NCBI RefSeq assembly: GCF_001949145.1 | Contig: NW_019091396.1 | Location: forward strand, 1,061,526 to 1,125,525 | Direction: 5' to 3' | DNA: 64,000 bases | Source: Acanthaster planci | Taxonomy: Eukaryota > Echinodermata > Asteroidea > Valvatida > Acanthasteridae | Part shown: one piece after another, positions 13,201-28,200 of the stretch | How positions within the stretch are numbered: position 1 is the stretch's first letter | Layout of the letters: every line of letters begins with the position of its first letter | Notes under the pieces: model-generated | The model's input: the letters and a program-made list of their open reading frames with translations, nothing else | Told to the model about the DNA's origin: nothing | Databases searched by the model: none | Made by a program: the position numbers and the translations under genes

Positions 13201-16200
13201 CGACCATGACTGCTACCTCTCTTATGGTTACAGCTGTAGCCGAGATGGTAAGATAATTACGTTTACGAACAGACGTCAGACACGATGTAGGGCCTACCAC
13301 AACACTATGTGGATAAAACTTTCAGGAAGAGAAAAAACGTCTTCATCTTTTTTCATTCAGAATGTGGGCAGTTATATCCACACGCAATAAAACTTGAATG
13401 CGAATAATGCTTTCTTTGGAGAAATCTAATATTGATTCCATTCAACATCAATTCCTTCAACCCCAGACCGACCAGGTATAGTTGCATCACCACAATACTC
13501 ACCTTTACTCCCACTCCTATAGCCTTCTGGTTTTAAGTAGGCAAATGCATTGATGCATGGACGAGTCCAAAATGCATGCATATCCAGTTCGTAAGTGTGA
13601 CGTCACTTCAGTTTAAACCACGCCCACTGCACGTGAACTGCACATAGATTTTTTGCACTGATCGCCGTTTACATGGAACCATGGAACCGGGAGTTAATGC
13701 ACAACTTCTTCATTTTATCTTATTGCCTGTCTCTTGCATGTTTCCTGTGTTGTTACAGAATACATCTTCAAGTATTTCATCACCTACACTGAGAAGAAGT
13801 TTGATGCAAATGTTGACCTGATGCTCGTCGACAAATGGCCCAGAGAATGCGCCGAGCGGTGTGTTCAGGAGAAGTCGTTCACGTGTCTGTCATTCGATTA
13901 TGACAGAGCGGGTAGGACCTGTTTCCTACGGAAATTGGCAAAGACACCGGGTTCGTTGCTACCAACTTTTGATTCTCAGCACTTCGATCATTACGAAAGA
14001 GGTGAGTATACTCAGTGTTTGAGAAAGAACGTTTAAAGACTTGCATTTATTGGCATCTTGACTTTTTGCCAATAAAATTCGGCGTCCAGAACATGAAATA
14101 TGACGAATTTGTGTCTATAGTATTGCACCTCATACGGTGCACCAGTGTGCGTGTGCGTGGCAATGTGTCTCTTGGCTGGATTGAAGTCCGTAATGTGTGA
14201 TACTTCTTAATTTTGTACAAAGCCCAGAACGTCCCTTCGAAAGCACAGGGTGAAAATGCTATATCTCTTGCACTCCATGAAAAAAAGGTCATCTGTCATT
14301 TTCTTGAGAAGCTGAGGCCTCTTTTGCTATTGAAGTTTTTACTCTTAGGTGAACACGTTTGTTCAAAGCACTGCACCCTTTGCATCCCAAAACAACTGCA
14401 GTCCTCAGGCATTTTGGTGAGATGCGAAGGTTTCTTAAGCTGATCAAGTTTATTCTCTCTCCCGCCCTTTTTCTTCCCAGATCAAAGCGTTCAGCCCCCC
14501 CTGCCACCAACCCAACCTCCCTCAACGATGGGTTGCCCCAAGGACTGGACCAGATACCAAGACTACTGCTATTACGTCAGCTTTGTCAAAGATGACTTTG
14601 ATGGAGCCGAACAAGCCTGCCCCAACGGCGCCATGCTGGCTTCGGTGGTTGACAGGAACGTCAATCATTTCCTCCAAGCACTCGTCTATGAGAAAAGTAC
14701 GTCCTCGCTAATTGGCTTTGCCTGCGCCTGTTTATGTTTTGAGTAGAGTATTGTTTTTCTTTTCATTATTGTTTTGCATTATGGTGTTCAATACTTCACA
14801 TTTCAAAGTTTTCTATGCTTGCGGACAGACCAAAAGGAGACCAGCTGCTGGATTGGATTGAACGACAGAGCCCAGGAGATGCTGTACCAATGGTCCAACG
14901 GTGAAACAGTCACCTTTACCAACTGGAACGCGCATGAACCCAACAATGTCAACGGAGAGGACTGCATTGAGTTATATATTCATTCCGTAAGAGACACAAT
15001 CTCCAGATTACAGTTAGTCTTGAATAATCTAAATCAGAATAAAGTTCTGTTTTATTCATGATTAAATAAAGGTCGGTAATTGTTTGTGCACACTGACTGT
15101 TTTACGACTGTTTTTCTTAGCAAAGATTTTATTTATTTTAAAGTTTGCAAGCAGGTGCATCTCCTTTCTCATTCTCCAAAGTCTTTAAAGGAAGTTTGGC
15201 ATACATTTTATTGCCTATTGAAACAGCGGGAGGTTTAGACCAAAAATGTTGAAGCGGGAATAATAATAATGATTTTTCTGTTTTCACCTTCCACAGGGAT
15301 ACTGGAATGATCTACCATGCAAAGGTTACGACCGAAGCTCCTTGTGTCGGCAAGGTCTATCAACTGGCAACCCTCCTCCACCAGTCGACGGTAAATGCCC
15401 AATTGTAAGTCATCAAGTCTATTCGGTTAAATAATAAATGTTGATGGAACACTTGGAGGTCTGCTGAGATTTCTCTATTTGTTCTGGGAAATAAGTCCCA
15501 TGATAGGCTCTACATCTGCAAAAAATATGTGTTCCTCAGAAAGCAACCGGAGTCCGTTTCGCCGCCTTATGTTGTAGCTTAGGACCAGAAAGTGACAGCG
15601 AATTAGATAATCGAAGATAGTGACTGGTGTATCCAGCAGATACAGAGGCCTATCCGCCCCGAGTTGAAGTGCACCCCCTAGCGGCATAAGAAAGACAGAT
15701 GGTTGTAGGTTTTCCAAACGGGTTCTTGCACGCGTTCTATGTGTACGCAAAGACTAAGCGTGCTCCGCGTCGAACGCGCATATACTTGCGCGCCTCATGG
15801 CGTGTTTATGATGTGAGTACCAAAAAAATACACGCCCTCTCTTTTTAGGAATTCAAACTGCTTACACTTTTGAAACGGTATTAACTGCTTTTCGGGTAGT
15901 GTAGATTATCATAAGGATAAAAGACATTTTGAGCGTCGTTCTGAAAAACATCCAAATTTACACCTTCCCAACACGCAGCACCTGGATACGCCTCCGACTA
16001 TTATTGATGGACAAGATGGAGATATTGATTTTAAATTTTGTTTGACACGTGTATCACCCTACACGCTACAGAAACTGGGAAGATATTATCGTCACCGTGT
16101 GCTAATCGCAGTCGCTTCGTCGGACCACTATTTCCTGTACAGCTATCACAGAATGTCAAACAGTTTTTGGCAGTGGAGTTTCAATATATTCATGCAATGT

Positions 16201-19200
16201 TTTCCCTCCTCCAGGGTTGGGTATCATGGATGAATCGCTGTTACCTGCTCAGTAAGGACAAAGCTTCGTGGGCTGATGCAAGTACCAACTGTAAGAAGAC
16301 TTCTGGTGCCCAGCTAGTCGTCATTGAGGAGAGGTGTATGATTATGTTCCGAAAGAATGTAGAGACTAGACCCGCTAGACCAGACCCAATGATAGTCGTC
16401 AAAACAAATGACTTAAGGAGAAATGCTAATTGAATTACATATTCAGTTTACATTAACTGTTGCCGATATACATTCAGAGCAAAAGCTTATGTCGACAAAA
16501 CGAAATTTGATTTGCCAGATTTCTTGTAACGATAAGAATTCACTTGTCAAAACATGAGTTTTCATTTGGTCAATAAAATATTTACTTTTTCTCTTCATCA
16601 CCGTAACTATCAATGGATTTTGTCCATATCTTTGACAATAATGACGTTTTCGCTGACAAGAGCTACTCATTATCATTATGACCAGAACCGGTTTCATTGA
16701 ATCTGTTCAGGAAATGACGTCACTGATATCTGTCTTATTTTATGTTTCATCGTAGTTTTGCTCTTTGCATTCTTTTTGGTATTTTCTAGTTCCTAGTGAT
16801 TTTTTAATCCCTTGTTACAGTTGGTCTTGCCGTTCATCCTTTCAGTATGTTTCATCGTCCGCTTATTTCTAGTGCATGGAGCCGGTTTTTTTCGTTAACC
16901 TTGAAAATATCATCAGAAAAGGTGCTCATCCTCGTTTATCTTTCTCTTAATATAAAAAAGTGATCTGTTTTTTTGTTGGTTTTTTTTTTGCAGACTGGAA
17001 GAAGCTTTCCTGAGTGGCCAGCTGGGAATGGAAGCAAGTGACGAGTTTTTCATCGCTCTCAGTGACAGTAAAACCGCCGGACTGTACGAGTGGATGGATG
17101 GCTTTCCGATCACGTACACCAACTGGGGCGAGGGACAGCCAGGTGAGTTAATGTGCCGCGACACCGATCACATTATTGTATTTGTTTGTTGTTGTTTGTC
17201 TTGTTGTTTTCTTTGTCTTTCTCTTGAGTTGATAAATCGTAAATGCTCAATTTTTTTCTCAGATTGCGGCCTGTACCAATGTGCAGATGCCATAGGCTTG
17301 TGCACATTTAGATGAAAAGTAATCCGTGTCTAAATTACTTGGCAGGGGCTTGAAATTACGCACAAGTCTATAGGTACAGCTTCCCATGGATTCATTCGTA
17401 GTTGAAGCCAAGTAACGCAGACACAGCTATTGTGCAAAATGGCATTATGTATAGGCCTACAAGTTGTTATGCAGTGCAACTTGCTACCCCTCCAAGCAGT
17501 TTGTTTTCGACCAAAGTGAAAAGTAAGCTTGAGGATAAAATTGTTTGCGCCTGGTTTCAGATGATCGTACGGGTCACTGTGTAACTATGAGCTCCGGCAA
17601 AGACGCAGGCTACTGGGCTGACAGAGACTGTTCTCAGCAGTATCGCTACATCTGCGAGAAGGCAAAGGCGGGTGAACCGCCCATTCAACCACCCCCTGTA
17701 AATCCACCTACTACGCCGTCTAGCCAAGACTGCGCTTCGGGTTGGACAGGCTACGGCCAACGGTGCTTCAAAGTACGAGAAAATGATACTCTTAACTTCA
17801 TTTATATACCTTTACAAGTTCGAAAGTGTCACTTTCAGATTTCGCTTTTGTTCTGAATAGTGCATTAAATTATCATTTTATATTGATAAGAGACATATTT
17901 GAAGATCTCGCTTTTTAGTAAATTTCTCTTCCTGTATACGTTTTTGTAGGCGGTCGAATTCGACCAAGGCTCTGACGCCGCAGACTGGGACGAGGCTAAT
18001 CGGGTGTGCACTAACTTTGGCGGACACTTGGCAAGTTTCCATCATCCTGACGAAGAAGCTTTCTTGGTGAAAAACCTGTGAGTCATGGAAGTTAAGAAAA
18101 CACATTGTTCTTTGTAAATTACCCAAGCACCTTGAAATTCTTGGAAGGAAAAGTTGGTGCATATATTTTTTGGAATATGACGAAAATGTACACGTGTGGA
18201 GATACAAACCCTTCCTTGTCAAAAGTGGAATCATTGTGTAATCAATGCGCGAGGAATTTAATCGACCAGTGCAAGGGGGTGTTGTCCTTTAAGAGGCTGG
18301 GTCTAAAACTCTTGACTGCGGCTGGCATTGACACATACGTCTATGGGAAGTAGCTGCAGCCGTTAGCCTCTGGCTTCTGTGCCAGGGATTATTCTTGGCC
18401 CATTATGTGGGCAATTTAACTGTAAGAAATCCCCTGAAAGAAAGGGGCTGTAGCTGAATGTAGATCCTGTACAGCGAAAAACTAGTTTACGCGTTTTAAA
18501 GATGAAACTGATTTTATTCAAATCATTTTAATCAAAGCGATATCACCCTTTTTCAGCAAGCTTAACTTGAAGAGAAGATTTTGGATTGGACTGAACGATC
18601 AGCGAAACGAGGGAGGTAGGTTATCAGATAAGATATTGTAAAGTTGGCAATCACTTAGGCCCCTAGCTTATAAAAGTTACAGTAACCGCTAAAAGTTATC
18701 CTACCTAGCCAAGTAATTCGTTTTCAGATGTGTTGCAGTGTTGTAATTTTACTTTTTTTAAATATTGTAAATACCAGTGATCTCTATACGAAACAAAAAC
18801 GGAAATATTTGCATATATCCTCTTCGATATTCGACATATATTCAATATAGCCTCAACGATCTTAGATTTTCATTGAATCATTGTGCAGACGTTTTGTGAA
18901 ATCGCAATAATATTGAGGGTTATTATGTGAAAACATGGCTAATGGAGGGTCCGAGGTGCCACGGGCCACCCCCCCCCACTTCGGAAGTATATCACTGCCC
19001 TCTTTCCCAAGAGTGTTTAACACACACCCCTCCAGTTTAGCCCCACCTATTAGCAACAGGATATATATAAAAAGACAGCCAAGAGTTTTTGCCCTCCAAA
19101 AATAGTTGCTTCTGGGTCCACCTTTGAACCCGATGCGTTCGTTAGCCCCTCAATGCTCCGGTGTGACTCTATTTCCCTCTTTACGGTCGCTCGGTAGGTT

Positions 19201-22200
19201 ATAGGTGGAGCGATGGTACACCAGTGCAATACACCAACTGGGCGCCAGGCGAGCCAAATGACTACGGTGGCCAGGAGGAATGTGTCGAGACAGACTTGAA
19301 GGGAGGAAAGTGGAACGACCTCTTCTGTTGGTACAAGCGGAACTACCTTTGCTCCATCCCCAAAGGTAATCGTCGAGAGCAGCGGTAGTTTATCGGTCCA
19401 TTCTTGACTCAGTGACATCGGTAATTCCAACCGAAATACCTTTGCAAGGATTCTGCTACAGCAACGCCATAGATTCATGTCTACATTCAGAGAAGGATAA
19501 TTGCCTGGGCTATTCAAATTCGGTGTGTAATTTTCGTTTGTCTAATTTAAGAAGCAAACAGGTAGGCTTTTTGTTAGTCATATAGAATATTTTCTTACTT
19601 CTTTGACTCTTCTCAGGTACACCTGTTGTCACAACTCCAGCCCCGACACCACCACCAGGTAAGATGAGTCTTCGTCAGTTTATAGAGTCTGTCATTTTTA
19701 ATTAAGATAAGGAGTGATATGATTTTTATTATTATCATTCACTCAAAAAATTAAGAAATTTTCTCTCATTAGACATATTAAACGATGTTCCTAGCTTGTA
19801 CGCGCCATTATTAGGCCTACTGTGAACTGAAAAGGAATTCAGTAGTGTCACAAGGAGTCAAAATGTTTTCACAGGCTTTAGAAAACTCAACACTGCTTAC
19901 TTCTCCGTGATACATACCTATGTTGTTTCCTTCTCTGTCAGGTGGAGATTGCTATGGTGATAATAATTGGTTCCACTTGGCACCATACTGCTACTACTTC
20001 ACGAGCCATTGGGACGACTGGCATAGCGCCAACCATTATTGCCATGAAATGGATGCTCACCTCGTGTCCATCCATAGCGACGACGAGCGCGACTTCATCA
20101 ATAAGCGGGTAGGTTTAATACATGTCTCTGAGTAGCTTTCAGTCAAGGCGTTGTCTGCCTATCATTGAATGCGAGGCTGGCACGAGCGCAATCACAATTG
20201 GCCACCAAGCCATGATCGCACATACCGAGAGCGTGTTTTCGTGACTCTAAGCAAAAAACACGTTGGTGACGTCAGAGCAATAACTGGGGTGGCCCCCAAA
20301 ACGCATTACCAGAACGGTTAGTCATCAGAGAGAGAGAGAGACAAAGTACAAGCTGGCAGATGACGTTGTCACCAATAAATGTCATTTTCACGCAAAATTT
20401 AGCATTCTTCACATTTCAGGCAAAGTACTCTTTTTTCACTGTTACGAGGAACGAAAAATCATGAGATTCATATTTCACCTAATACTAAGGACGAAAATTG
20501 TCTGATTACTTTCCACCAACTTAACCAGTGCCGAACACTGCTTAAGTTGGTGAAAACCCTTTGTTTTCGTTTGGTCGGAACAACGACCCAACACGGGCAT
20601 GACAGAAGTCGTGAAAACAGCAAACCAGTGACCAAAGTGGAAAGACGTTACTGGTCAAGGTCACAAAAATACTCCCGAAAGCGTTTTACAGATTTTTTTG
20701 TGTGTATTTCTTCCACAACTACCGCTTTGCTTTGACAACAAGCCATTTGCAAATTAAATTTGACTAAAATCTCGTTTACCCTGAGTTATATTATGACACG
20801 TAAACGTAACAATTTGAATTCCCCAGACTAAAGACACTGTTGCTATAACCTGGTGATTCGAGGCAAGCTTTTGCATAGCAACCACTATCCCTGGAATGGA
20901 CTGGTTCCTTTGTGCCCTTCTTATCCATTGAGAACAGTGTATTGTTGCAGGGCGTCTCTTATGTAACTAAGCAAAAGCTTGCCCCGAATCACGAGGTATA
21001 GCAACAGTGTTTTAGTATGAAGAATTCAAATAGTTATGTTGACGTGAATTTAAAGAACTCAGTTCACATATTTTATTCAAATTTAACTCGCAAAAGGCTT
21101 ATTTCCAAACCATTTTTATGTTCCTTTTAATAGTTGAACGATGAAAATGGTTACTGGAATGGTCTGAAATCCAACTTGACACATCCGATCAATCATGAGT
21201 AAGTTTGAATCATTCAGTTTTTTATTAGGTACAAATTCTAATGTGCAAGGATTATCCGCCTCGAACTGAAACACTCGCTGTTCGGTTGTAAAGAGCCGCG
21301 TTAGTGGGGAGTTTTCATTTTGGTGGTAGCAATGCGACTGTGACGCTAGTGCTTCCAAGTCGTTGTGAACCAACGATGCGCAGATAGTATCAAAGGAACC
21401 ACCGTTGTTAAGGAAATAGCTCCCGCTCTTGATAAAGCTCGAGGCCCATGGTTGGTTGTCTCCTTACGGAAATGAATTAAAACTAAATAAAAACCAAACA
21501 GACCTTACCAACTTTACGCAAAAATAAAATGAGGGGGAACTTTCTGCAACATATTTAAGAACTGTAAGAGATGACGATGATGTCATGCTTTGAATACAAT
21601 GTGCTCCACTGGGAGCCAAGTAGGGATGAGATCCTCTTAGCTCCGAAAGGAGAACGCAGGTAAAAACAAACCTAATGTGACATCATTGATTATTTCACGT
21701 CTGATTGGAGTCAGTGAAGGCAGTTTATGAACCATTCGAGTCACTACCCCCAAAATATACTTCACAGATAAGTTACTAAAACCTACTGCACTTCCTGTAT
21801 GCTTACTGTAACTATCTGTTGGTCTAAATTACCATGATCACCTTTGTGCTTGTTATTGTTGCTCTATGTATAAATATTGTTTTCACATTCATTTCGTATC
21901 TTTTTTAAATCGTTCGTACTACCAAATACCACCTTCACGAAATCGCATCGGAAAATTGAAAAGTCTGTGACAGTCGCATTGTGACACGATGACGAAAGAA
22001 GCAAAGAAAGGAGGAACGGGACTGACAGTGTACTCCAGATTATCTAAATTCATGCCCCGTCTTCAATTGATGGCTTGGCAGTCGGTTGTCATGATGAGTG
22101 CTTCTCCCTTCACCCCCAAGAATGGGGCTATGCCCATGTTTTGGTAGTCTTTAACTTCTCCTAAAGCACCTGTTGGGTAATGGAAAACCCGGATGCTTTT

Positions 22201-25200
22201 GTCAGGGTTTGGTTGAATCGCAAGTCGAGAATCGCGGGTGTGGATATAGTAGGAGTAGGCTGGTTTAAGGAATACGAGTTACGTCTCCTGACGACGAGTC
22301 AAGCATATTGCCCCAAACGTTGAGTCCCTCATCTCCTTTATAGAACCTCAACAACTCACATAATAGATATTTCTTACATGGTGCTGCCGCATGTTTCAAG
22401 GTTTTCTCCACCATTCAAACTCCCAACTTGCTTGCAATATGATGTGAGCTCAGGTGACGATGGGGTGCGTCAGGATAGGGTCAATTCTGCCTTGACCTTG
22501 TCCGACTTGTCAATATTGATATGATCACGAGTACTTTGCTTTCCTCTGGACATTTCAGGTGGGAAGACCACAGCCCGTACGACTATCAAAACTGGTTGGA
22601 TAAACCAGACGCAGGATACGGCGACAAGCTCTGTGTAAAGATCATTAGTGAAGATTCGGGTAAATAACTATGTGGCTTAGTGAGTTAACACGACATATTG
22701 TCAACAATATGTGGCTAAAATGAAGTGATTGACCAAGGTCAGTAAGAAAGGCTTCCGTTTATTTCCTCACGGGGACTTTGCATATTCTGTTTTGTATATG
22801 TAGCAATTATTCTAATCCTAAATTACTGCTGGTTCCCCTTTTTCACCTTAAAAAGCGAAGAAGGGCAAATGGATGTCGTACAATTGTGGGGAGTATGGTC
22901 CTTACATCTGTAAGAAGCGTTTCGACGGCCTTCCAGCTACCCACGCACCTACCAACCCCCCAAGTGGAAAGTGTCAACCAGGGTGGAAACAGCTCAGCGA
23001 TCGGCGCTGCTACAAGATGATGGGGATGGGCAGCCAAAGCGACCCCAAGAAGAACTGGAGAGACGCTAAGAAGGCGTGCGAGGACAGTGGAGCGCTCTTT
23101 GCGTCGGTGCACAGCTATGAAGTCCACAGTAAGCAGGAGTTGCTCGCATAGGATACCAGAGGCGTATCAGTGGAGGATACGCCACTGGTAGAAAACACAG
23201 TTTTCCCTTCCAAATATTATTTGAATTGAAAGCACCAGCGATTCTTGAGAGGGTATAACTGCTACCTTTCTTTTGAGATCGGTTTCGAATGTGCTTTCTT
23301 TTACAAATGAAAACTTTGGACCATTATTTTTAGTAATGAAAATTCAATTTGGTTTCCCCGAGTGAAGATGTGGATACACCACTATAAAATAAGACTGAAG
23401 TTTAAAGTACAGCGTCGCTGTATACCGGCACTGATATACCAAACTCTTCATTCGTCGCTGTCATTTGTCAAGCCTAGCCTAACCTTGTTGAACACTGCAA
23501 ATTGAAACGAGATTCTTTTTGCCATGGGGGCGTCTTTGCATAGTAAGTAGGCCCCCAGTAGCGCACACAGGATTTGTCCACCCGATCCGACTACCCACCG
23601 CTAATTATAAGCGAGGCCTGTGCAGCAAAATACCCTGCAAGAACTCTAATATATTATCGTATGGTGCAATACAGTGGCACACTTATACGTGAGGCTAGTC
23701 AGCGTCAAAAAAATTTGGCAGCAGAAGGCTCGAACAAGCCTCACTTATAAGTATGTCTACTGTATTGCATCATAATAAATTAGCACCACAGTTAGAGCAT
23801 GACCATTTAGCTGCATAGGCCTCACTTATAAGTAGCTGTGGGTAGTGGGATCGGGTGAATTGTCGGGGGGGGACCCGGACCGGAATTTACCTCCGAAAAT
23901 AACTCATCATACTTAAGCACTCCCTTCCCCATCCACAGCAGACTGGGATTGACGGCTATATCAGAGCCGATGTTAGTAGTTTTAAGATGTATGTATATTG
24001 TATCTTCATTTTGCTACTCGTTAAGCCTGGAATAAAATCTGACAGACCAGAGGAAAACTTTCATTGGTATGCAGGCTCAAATCTGGAATATTTAAAGTGT
24101 ATTTGAACCAGCAAATGTGATTGCCTTGCACTTTTTCCGATCGTTGCGTAGTAGCAGACACTTCACCCAACACTTTAGCGTCTTCTAAGAACTCGTTGTA
24201 CGGAAATAACAGACCCATTTTGTTCATTCCCACCCCGTTACTTTTTCTAGTTGAAAATCCAAATATTTGCTTGTTTTAAAGATGTTCTGACTGCTGATAT
24301 GATCAACGCTGATGGTGATGTGTGGATTGGAATGTCCAACATCGAAAACCAAGGCACCTACGTGTGGGCAGACAGCAGTTCAAAGGATGTCTTAGTCTGG
24401 GCATACAATCAGCCTTATTATGTAAATATGATGATTTTCATTTTTGTACAGCTAAGACAGGAGCATCATTTTAATCGAAATGGGACTATCGCACCTGGAA
24501 ATGTTGGCCACTGTTTGTCCACATTAATGCTGACTCATCGGGGGTGATTTCATTTGAGTACTACGTACTTCCAGAGCTCAATTATTAAGGCTGTTTTTTT
24601 ATAGAAAATAGGAATCTGAAACGGGGTTATAATAATCATGTAAGCATGAAATTGCCGTCTACCGCACTGCTGCAAATCAAGAAGTCAACACACGTATAAA
24701 TCACTCGGAATCAAAACAGCAGTATCAGTTCGGTAATACTGCCGGACAGAATAGAGACTGTAGGAAGATGTTGCATACTGAAGTCATGTTTTCCTCGTTC
24801 AGTTTGCAGGATCTTTGAAAAGAGCCGTATCTGCGACTGAACAACGCTGTCAGAAAATACTTCTAAAATGTTGTTGACCTGGAGTTCGTTTGACAAATTT
24901 AGTTGTTCTAATGAGGGACTGCACGGAATTGTTTCCCCTTTCACAGCGCTTACTGCCACTGTATCGGATCATTGCAAATGGCCATGGTTTAATACAGGAT
25001 TTAACAGTAGAGATTTCGTTCCACAAGTGACGAAGTGGTGTCCGGAATGCAACATTTTTCTAAGGTGGTTTAATTTTCTGTGCATTTTTGAAGAGTAGCG
25101 ATACCTAACGGGCAAGTGTGGATTCCATGTTAACTTCAACAATTTCTGTCTTAACGTCAAATTCACAGTCCGAAAACATAACGGAGGGTTGTGCGTGCAT

Positions 25201-28200
25201 GAAACACGAGGACGTGGAAAGTGGGCGTTGGTTTGCCGAGGATTGTTCTCTTCTCCATAGCTACATTTGCAGGAGGGAACCAGGTAAGTGTCATCGACGG
25301 ATTGGGGAGGAGTCACGTACTCTTATTGTTCGAATATCCCGCCGTGGTCGGCATGTGGATTGAGGTTTCAGTCCCTTCCCAATTTCTATGCTTTTCCCTA
25401 AAAATTCATCCCGAGTTTTCCTCCGATGTCCAAAAACTGAACATTTCTCCATGCATTGTCTTCTTTATTGCCAATTACAATCCTGCCCTGTAATCCTGTA
25501 TTTGGCACTGAATGCGATGTTGGATGAAGAAAAATATTTTTTTCATAGTAAGAATAACGAGGGCCAATGTAAGGGCCCTTCAGAAAGAGAAATTGGCTTT
25601 CCTTCTAAAGGGTGTAAAAAGCCGGAAGCTAATCTCACCCCTTAGAGGGGCCATACACGGTAATGCATCATACAATACCAAAGTGTTCTTGAATACCCGG
25701 ACAAAATGTTTGCCTCCCTCCCTCTCCCCCCAAAAAAGTTCAGTCTGGATTTACCCTTGGCTAAGTCATGTCAACTACGACATATATATAAACTAATGGT
25801 TGGCTATCAGGTGGCAAATATGAACTCCGCATATAATGTTGGCCTGTACTTTATTTAGATACCTAGAAATACTGAAAACAAGCAGCAAATGAACATATGT
25901 GTGACGAGACGGGTTGATGACCGCACCTATTTTTCATTCTGTTTTGTTCATTCCATTTCACCGAACAAACTCATCAGCCCTGTGGACCATTTTTTATCAC
26001 TTGGGCACGACCTGTGGTTTTAGGTTCAGCCACAATGAAGCTGGCTTTGTTACTGAGCTCCAAAACTCCTGGCCAAAAGTTTAGTAATTCTTTAAAAATG
26101 ACTTTTCCCCCAAAAAAGGAACTAAAAGCGGACCGTCCACTTGAACCACACACACCATCTTTACGAATCCTATAGCACTATTCCACCCAAGCCAGCTCGG
26201 CCGATCCTTCTCATTCTGTGCTCATGTTTATAATGTATTACCAGCATATTTCGTATTGTGGCACTTTGCAGTCAAAGCCTAGTTTATTATACAGGTAGTT
26301 AGAAAGCCGTTGTTTTGCTTTCATGGTTGTGTCGTTCTGATCATGTTAGAAACCTCTTGCTACACCAACAGACGACAGCATCTCAGGAACGCCGCCCCCA
26401 CCACCCTCATGCTCGGACATCAACCCCAACCTGGCCGATTACACCAAGTATGGCGATGCCTGCTTCAAGGTCGACTTAAGCCAGAAGAGGACCTTCGATG
26501 GAGCCAAGGCATACTGTGACAGTGACGGCGCTACCCTGGCCTCAGTCCGAAATGGCTTCGAACAGTCGCAGCTGGTGACGATGGCAATGGAAGCCGATGA
26601 CAACGTTTGGATAGGGTTGTACGACGACCCGGTGGGTGTCTCACATTTTGCGCTCGACTCTGTTATGACTTCCGGCGGTAATACTTTTTCCGTTGTAGAA
26701 TTATACATTTTTTTTTCAGAGTACAATAGGTAGAGCTATTTTCAGCTGACGAAGTTAACATCTCACTCTGGACGGCAGCGAGGCAAAAATGGCTAAAAGG
26801 ACAGGGAGTGTTCCATTAAGTACAATAAAAAGCCTCCCGTACATGCAGTTCTTTTGTGACATCATGTCAGTAGGTAGGATTTAGTGTTGTAATTGTTCTC
26901 TTGTGCAGGCTACTAGGCTCTTCACCTGGCTGGACGGCTGGCCCTTCCTCATCGAATTCTGGGGATGGAATGACCCCAGAGGCAACAACTGCACTGCCCT
27001 GACGAAAAATGACTATTATTTCTACATTAGTGGCTCTTGGGAGAATGTTGATTGCAGCGAGAAGTATTACACGGCCTGCAAGTACACCACCGGTGAGTTT
27101 GAAATACGTACATTTATTTAGAACTGACCAGGTGAAACGGTTTGAGTTGCTACCTGGTGGCCTTCCAGGTGCGGTTTTCATGTCTGCATCAAGTCCTATA
27201 AGAACTTCATGCTCAACTCTGAAGTTTTTATCATCAACTAGGTTCCCCGCCGCCTACTCCGGGGCCTGAGCCGGGATTCTGTGAAGAGGAATGGGCAGAG
27301 TACGGTGGCAGTTGCTACATCCTGGGCACGGGCAGCTACGAACTAGCCACTTTCAAAGATGCGGTGTACGACTGCGACAGGTACTACGGAGGAGCGTACG
27401 TGGCCACCATCAGCAACCAGGGCGAGAACCAGTTTGTCCAAAATTTGGCCCAGAAAGGCGTTCCCGGCATCAGCTGGATTTTGATTGGCCTTGAACGAGG
27501 GCCTAATGGTAAGGGACGACATAATCGTTCATGTAGGTTTCGCATACAGCATATCCTAAGAGAGCGCCAGAAATGGGGGCGAAATCGGAACATTACGATT
27601 ACCGCATATATTTGCTTATCTGGGAAAATGTTTTCTGTCTTTGAGATAATTTAGTAACCAGACAGACAAGAAAACAGACGAAGAAGGACAAGACATGCCT
27701 GCTAAAAAAGAATTTGTAATGGGGAAGGTGCGTCAGCTTTGCTCCCCTACACAAGTCCGTGGGACGATCACTTGTAAATCAGTGGCCGATTTACCCAACT
27801 ATATCTGCACAAAATATATTTTGGGTGCCAGGCAAAATCGGCCAATGGTTGACAAAGATCGTCTGTCGAATTTTCCTACGCTTAAAAAACTTGGGGCAAG
27901 TTTGCAGAACGAGAACAGTTAACTATAGACCTTTTTCCTGTGATGTCAAGATCGTGCTGGACCTATGACGTGTTGTGATGGTAATCTACTTATTCGAGAT
28001 AAACTAGTCAAGCATGCAGCGTTCGCACGTGCGCTTGCACGTGGTTGAAGCTGCCCGTGGGAATATTTGCGATCACCGTTGCCAAGGCAGTCCATATGTG
28101 AAGGTATGGTTTACGTTTAGTCACGTGGGTGAATAAGGTCTATAGTTTGACAACGTCAGCCGAGCGAGGGATGGTTTAGACCAATTATAACCCACCATTT

